Positions 43,809 through 44,506 of a DNA stretch of 44,506 nt are shown one piece after another. The stretch's first letter is position 1, and each line of letters begins with the position of its first letter. The notes under the pieces are model-generated. The model worked only from the letters and a program-made list of their open reading frames with translations, was not told the origin of the DNA and searched no databases. The position numbers and the translations under genes were made by a program. Source of the stretch: an uncultured Gardnerella sp. (lineage in GTDB: Bacteria; Actinomycetota; Actinomycetes; Actinomycetales; Bifidobacteriaceae); contig CAMXWX010000004.1 in the NCBI GenBank assembly GCA_947252975.1, positions 1 through 44,506 on the forward strand, written 5' to 3'.

Positions 43809-44309
43809 ATGGGCAAAAAACATGCTGCAACAGGCAAAGCAACGCCAGCAATCGCACAACTAGAAAACGCTGGAATCACATTCCGCGTTGTTGACTACGA
43901 GCACGATGCAGATCACATGGATGACGGCTACGGCATGGAAGCAGCGCAAAAATTAGGCGTAAACGCAGAGCAAGTTTGCAAAACGCTTATGGTAGACACA
44001 GGCGAAAAGCGCGTAGTCGGCATTGTGCCAGTAAACGCTCGATTAAGCATGAAGGCGATTGCGAGCGCAGTAAATGCCAAAAAAGCCAGCATGACAAGCC
44101 CAGACGTAGCTCAACGAGAAAGTGGATATGTTGTTGGCGGAATCAGCCCATTTGGTCAGCGCACTCATCACGAAACTGTGTTGGACGCTAGCGTTATGCA
44201 CTTTGACGAGATTCTTGTTTCTGGAGGAAAACGCGGACTAGACGTTGTTCTAAATCCAAACGATTTGGTTAGCTTGCTTAACGCAACTGTTGCAAATATT
44301 CTAGCTTAA
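43809..44309 (+). CDS. ybaK: Cys-tRNA(Pro)/Cys-tRNA(Cys) deacylase, YbaK family
   Basis: Hydrolyses cysteine wrongly attached to tRNA-Pro. I start at ATG 43809, close behind ACGGGGGT (166 residues); the frame opens at TTG 43791. Family features include the N-terminal TPAIAQLENAGI, the stretch EQVCKTLMVDTG with the conserved Lys, VPVNARLSMKAIASAVNAK, and GYVVGGISPFGQ followed by a conserved hydrophobic end. It lies between gap and the bL37 gene on the same strand, with a terminator upstream and no clear one downstream. Confidence 0.92.
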   Translation: MGKKHAATGKATPAIAQLENAGITFRVVDYEHDADHMDDGYGMEAAQKLGVNAEQVCKTLMVDTGEKRVVGIVPVNARLSMKAIASAVNAKKASMTSPDVAQRESGYVVGGISPFGQRTHHETVLDASVMHFDEILVSGGKRGLDVVLNPNDLVSLLNATVANILA

Positions 44310-44378
44310 AGCTAGCAAACGTCGTGGCAACGTGCGATAATCCGTAAGGTTGTTCATTTTAATCGTTAGGAGTTTATT

Positions 44379-44453
44379 ATGGGTATGCGTGGACGTAAGC
44401 GCAAGGCTCGCCGCAAAAAGGCAGCAAATCACGGCAAAAGGCCAAATGCTTAA
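44379..44453 (+). CDS. 50S ribosomal protein bL37 (24 residues)
   Basis: A microgene too short for standard ORF lists. The product begins MGMRGRKRKARRKK and ends NHGKRPNA; the basic body and the NHGKRPNA end match bL37, a small actinobacterial large-subunit protein seen in mycobacterial ribosome structures. ATG 44379 follows TTAGGAG by six bases, a strong ribosome site. The last codons and the stop lie within the first unit of a 13-bp tandem repeat, but the stop TAA is inside that unit, so copy changes should not alter the protein. Confidence 0.88.
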   Translation: MGMRGRKRKARRKKAANHGKRPNA

Positions 44454-44506
44454 TGCAAATGCTTAATGCAAATGCTTAATGCAAATGCTTAATGCAAATG
44501 CTTAAT
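44444..44506. repeat. 13-bp tandem repeat at the end of the bL37 gene
   Basis: Perfect units of AAATGCTTAATGC at 44444, 44457, 44470 and 44483, and an 11-base partial unit from 44496 to the window edge. The true copy number is unknown because the window ends inside the array. Confidence 0.95.

Overview
The window looks like chromosome of a low-GC member of the Bifidobacteriaceae, most likely Gardnerella. This is inferred from the gene content (DUF3052, DUF3180, a 24-residue bL37 gene, an actinobacterial ftsH / hpt / tilS / dacB neighbourhood), the AT-rich codon use and the style of the surface protein. No database was consulted.

Layout. 1-2100: 3' part of trmB (minus, running off the left edge) and galE (plus). 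2140-2400: tRNA-Phe and tRNA-Asp with their own promoter. 2475-6633: a two-gene heterodimeric ABC exporter. 6700-7035: a non-coding array of nested palindromes. 7052-10303: the oxygen-sensitive ribonucleotide reductase pair nrdD-nrdG, with a tandem pair of NrdR-type boxes upstream. 10541-10963: DUF3052. 10964-11492: a convergent gap filled by a structured repeat element. 11493-13295: DEAD-box helicase. 13635-19533: a giant surface protein whose signal peptide is split from the mature protein by an 11-G tract (off frame as read). 19834-26282: FemAB-type cross-bridge enzyme, EttA-type ABC-F, DUF3180 and FtsH. 26490-30233: hpt, tilS and dacB, with the second copy of the structured repeat between the convergent tilS and dacB. 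30374-32928: an ABC transporter (permease and ATPase). 33077-35949: a processive GT2 glycosyltransferase overlapping an AI-2E-family membrane protein. 36064-39844: glnA, def, glmM. 40086-41600: infC-rpmI-rplT with a structured leader. 41722-44453: thiamine pyrophosphokinase, gap, YbaK-type deacylase and bL37, ending in a 13-bp tandem repeat at the window edge.

How the genes fit together. Much of the content is housekeeping: translation (tRNAs, infC, rpmI, rplT, bL37, def, tilS, trmB, ettA, YbaK), the cell envelope (galE, glmM, dacB, the FemAB enzyme, GT2, surface protein) and central or nitrogen metabolism (gap, glnA, hpt, nrdDG). The absence of folate genes between ftsH and DUF3180 suggests reductive loss.

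The least ordinary signals are (1) the G11 tract that would switch the giant adhesin on or off, (2) a roughly 280-bp structured repeat in two convergent gaps, one copy carrying a palindromic insertion, (3) an array of nested palindromes upstream of the ABC exporter, (4) three copies of a GTAC-centred palindrome, and (5) an infC start with no good canonical codon behind a foldable leader.
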